64,000 bases of DNA from Nocardioides sp. GY 10127 (lineage in GTDB: Bacteria > Actinomycetota > Actinomycetes > Propionibacteriales > Nocardioidaceae): contig NZ_STGL01000001.1 of assembly GCF_004919085.1 (NCBI RefSeq), positions 124,001 through 188,000 of the forward strand. Direction: 5' to 3'. Position 1 is the first letter of the stretch, and each line of letters starts with the position of its first letter. A program made the translations under genes and the position numbers. Positions 62,119 through 64,000 of this stretch are shown here, piece by piece. The notes beneath the pieces were generated by a model that was not told the DNA's origin, ran no database searches, and saw only the letters and a list, made by a program, of their open reading frames with translations.

Positions 62119-63048
62119 GTGACCCGTGAGCCCCGCCTGATGCTGCTCGACACCGCGTCCCTGTACTTCCGCGCCTTCTTCGGGGTGCCGCCGGTGGAGG
62201 GGCCCGACGGCACCCCGGTCAACGCGGTCCGCGGGCTGCTGGACTTCATCAGCCGCCTGGTCGACACCTACTCCCCCACGCACTTGGTGTGCTGCTGGGA
62301 CGACGACTGGCGCCCGCAGTGGCGGGTGGACCTCGTCCCGACGTACAAGGCCCACCGGGTCGTGGAGGAGGTCGCGGCCGGGGCGGACGTCGAGGAGGTC
62401 CCTGACCCGTTGCAGGTCCAGGTCCCGATCATCCGCGACGTCCTGGCGGCCTTCGGGATCGCGGTGATCGGCGCGCCCGAGGCGGAGGCGGACGACGTCA
62501 TCGGGACGCTCGCCACGGAGGCTGGGATGCCGGTCGACGTGGTGACGGGCGACCGCGACCTCTTCCAGCTCGTCGACGACTCGCTCGGCGTCAGGGTCCT
62601 CTACACCGCCCGGGGCGTGGGGAACCACGACCGCGTCGACGAGGAGTGGGTGCGCGCCAAGTACGACGTCACTGCCGCGCAGTACGCCGACTTCGCCACC
62701 ATGCGCGGCGACACCTCCGACGGCCTGCCCGGCGTCAAGGGGGTCGGCGAGAAGACCGCGGCCAAGCTCCTGGCGGAGCACGGCACGCTGGACGCCGTCC
62801 GGGCGGCCGCGGCCGACGACGCCGTGACGATGGCGGCCGGCGTCCGCGCCAAGGTGCTCGCGGCGTCCGACTACCTCGACGTAGCCCCCACCGTGGTGGC
62901 CGTGCGCCGTGACCTGGCGCTCGACCGGTCCCTGGGCGCCCTCCCCGGCGCCCCCGCCGACCCGGCCGCGCTCGAGGAGCTGACCGAGAGGTTCGGGCTG
63001 TCCTCCCCGGTGGAGCGACTCACCGGCGTGCTGGCCGCCCAGGGGTGA
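62119..63048 (+). CDS. 5'-3' exonuclease (FEN-like)
   Basis: This 309-aa FEN-type nuclease resembles the N-terminal domain of DNA polymerase I. The acidic metal site is built from LMLLDTASLYFRAF, EAEADDVIGTLA and VVTGDRDLFQLV; a helix-hairpin-helix, GDTSDGLPGVKGVGEKTA, follows. It removes RNA primers or flaps. It is stand-alone, as often found in actinobacteria besides PolA. The start is GTG 62119. Helix RVVEEVAAG probably belongs to the clamp region. Identity is secure. Confidence 0.93.
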   Translation: MTREPRLMLLDTASLYFRAFFGVPPVEGPDGTPVNAVRGLLDFISRLVDTYSPTHLVCCWDDDWRPQWRVDLVPTYKAHRVVEEVAAGADVEEVPDPLQVQVPIIRDVLAAFGIAVIGAPEAEADDVIGTLATEAGMPVDVVTGDRDLFQLVDDSLGVRVLYTARGVGNHDRVDEEWVRAKYDVTAAQYADFATMRGDTSDGLPGVKGVGEKTAAKLLAEHGTLDAVRAAAADDAVTMAAGVRAKVLAASDYLDVAPTVVAVRRDLALDRSLGALPGAPADPAALEELTERFGLSSPVERLTGVLAAQG

Positions 63049-63124
63049 CGGACGCCGTGCGGGGTCGCGCGGCCTCACCCCGGAGGGCCAGCCGCACGGC
63101 CCGGGCGGTGCGTACGGTCGAGGC

Positions 63125-63784
63125 ATGACCTCCATCGCGATCGTCGGGGGCCACGGCAAGGTGGCCCAGCAGCTCATCCCCCTTCTCGCCGAGCGCGGCG
63201 ACACGCCCGTCGCCCTCGTGCGCCGCGAGGAGTACCGCTCCGAGCTCGAGGACCTCGGCGCGCAGGTGCGCCTCCTCGACATCGAGAACAGTGACGCCGG
63301 CGACTTCGCCGCCGCCTTCGAGGGGTGCTCCGCCGTGGTGTTCGCGGCGGGGGGCGGTCCGGACGGCAGCATCGAGCGGAAGCGCACCGTGGACCTCGAG
63401 GGCTCGCTGAAGTCGATCGCGGGTGCTGAGAAGGCCGGGATCGACCGCTTCGTGCAGGTGTCTGCCATCGGCGCCGACAACCCGCTGCCCGAGGACACCA
63501 AGCCCGTCTGGCGGGCCTACGTCGAGGCCAAGCGGGACGCCGACGCCGCTCTCCGCGCCTCCGACCTCGCCTGGACGATCCTGCGGCCCGCCACCCTGAC
63601 GGACGACGCGCCGACCGGCCGGGTGCTGCTCGCCGAGACTGTCGAGCGCGGCTCGATCAGTCGGTCCGACGTCGCTGCGGTGCTGGCTGCGCTCCTCGCC
63701 GACCCGTCGACCGCCGGGGTCCAGGTCGAGCTGGTGGATGGCCCGCACACCGTCGCCGAGGCGCTGGCCGGGCTGGCGCGCTGA
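63125..63784 (+). CDS. NmrA/atypical SDR NAD(P)-binding protein
   Basis: This 219-aa Rossmann protein shows IAIVGGHGKVAQQLIPLL (GGxGxVA nucleotide site), LVRREEY, VVFAAGGGPDGS and FVQVSAIGAD, then YVEAKRDAD and WTILRPATLTDD. This is the atypical SDR_a5/NmrA-like group related to YwnB/YtfG; members bind NAD(P) and some reduce quinones. ATG 63125. It has its own promoter in the 76-bp gap after the exonuclease gene. The substrate is unknown. Confidence 0.87.
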   Translation: MTSIAIVGGHGKVAQQLIPLLAERGDTPVALVRREEYRSELEDLGAQVRLLDIENSDAGDFAAAFEGCSAVVFAAGGGPDGSIERKRTVDLEGSLKSIAGAEKAGIDRFVQVSAIGADNPLPEDTKPVWRAYVEAKRDADAALRASDLAWTILRPATLTDDAPTGRVLLAETVERGSISRSDVAAVLAALLADPSTAGVQVELVDGPHTVAEALAGLAR

Positions 63785-63816
63785 GCTCTGTGGGGGCGTC
63801 CCCCCAGGCGACACCG

Positions 63817-63845
63817 ACGGCTCCCGGCTCCGCGCCGGGGGCCGT
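63817..63845 (+). terminator. Hairpin terminator after NmrA-like gene
   Basis: ACGGCTCCCGGC pairs with GCCGGGGGCCGT (one G-U) around TCCGC, 33 bp after the stop codon. Confidence 0.7.
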
Positions 63846-63885
63846 TCGTCGTCTCCGGGGCGCCCTGCCCCCTCAGCTCCCCGAC

Positions 63886-63992
63886 GCAGGTTTGGTCACC
63901 AACCTGATGTCCGGGGCCGATTTTCACCACGTTGGTGACCAAACCTGATGCCAGGAGCGGGGTTTCACCAGGTTGGTGACCAAACCTGATGC
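63886..63992. repeat. Paired-palindrome element, copy J (three units)
   Basis: Three cores, at 63892-63902, 63932-63942 and 63973-63983, are spaced 40 and 41 bp apart. Units two and three share a similar 20-bp spacer (GATGCC-GG-GC...TTTCAC pattern). The window ends 8 bp later, so the array may continue. This copy shows that the element can exist as a tandem array, not only as a hairpin pair. Confidence 0.88.
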
Positions 63993-64000
63993 TTCTTCCG

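Noticed and set aside
63886..63992. Regularly spaced palindromic repeats as a CRISPR array
   Set aside because: The repeats are only about 18-20 bp, the spacers are similar to each other rather than unique, most loci have just two units, and no cas gene is present.

Overview
This window looks like chromosomal DNA of a high-GC Gram-positive actinobacterium. The evidence is the overall base composition, the many GTG starts, RbpA, a probable F420-type luciferase-like oxidoreductase, a two-protein Lnt/Ppm lipoprotein and mannosylation pair, and a dif-like site of actinobacterial type. The gene repertoire would fit the order Micrococcales, but I cannot fix a genus. I saw no rRNA or tRNA gene, no insertion sequence, no prophage and no CRISPR array.

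Layout. 0-13 kb: the 3'-truncated gene of a small secreted protein, then mostly minus-strand housekeeping genes (TldD/TldE protease pair, SbcC/SbcD nuclease, FdhD and PepN), with a renalase-like flavoprotein on the plus strand. 13-17 kb: two tandem, equal-length (594 aa) secreted paralogs with SpoIVB/S55 peptidase motifs. 17-24 kb: single-gene units (Cys-less HesB-like protein, OsmC, PLP enzyme, LLM oxidoreductase, phosphoesterase, DUF402, MFS exporter, Cys-rich protein). 24-31 kb: Nudix hydrolase, then a sugar-phosphate-isomerase-like protein and a four-gene oligopeptide/opine-type ABC importer whose two ATPases are fused. 31-37 kb: an accessory stretch of lower GC with acetyltransferases, an APH-like kinase, a decayed methyltransferase, a DUF3626 protein and a dif-like XerCD site at about 36.98 kb, suggesting the window lies at the replication terminus or carries a dif-integrated element. 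37-47 kb: rhomboid, GrpB, two hydrolases, a stand-alone condensation domain, two dehydrogenases and an HTH-MurA fusion. 47-53 kb: GDPD, an Atg22/UMF1-type transporter, rbpA with a near-perfect SigR/SigH promoter, and the lnt-ppm-fxsA operon. 53-58.6 kb: a TetR regulator divergent from an enoyl-CoA hydratase, acyl-CoA ligase, amidohydrolase and acetyltransferase operon. 58.6-64 kb: lysine 2,3-aminomutase family enzyme, acetyltransferase, Lrp/AsnC, 5'-3' exonuclease and NmrA-like protein.

The most unusual feature is a family of about 60-bp intergenic elements. Each is a pair of near-palindromes around TTGGT-S-ACCAA, set 40 (rarely 41) bp apart centre to centre, at ten loci. Nine of the ten lie to the right of the dif-like site. 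They occur between convergent, divergent and co-directional genes alike, so neither a simple terminator nor a simple operator explains them. A subtype with a different left arm occupies the three loci nearest the dif-like site.

Many gene pairs overlap as ATGA or GTGA, which supports the operon assignments and several start codons. All functions are read from sequence motifs and recalled family features. No database search was run.
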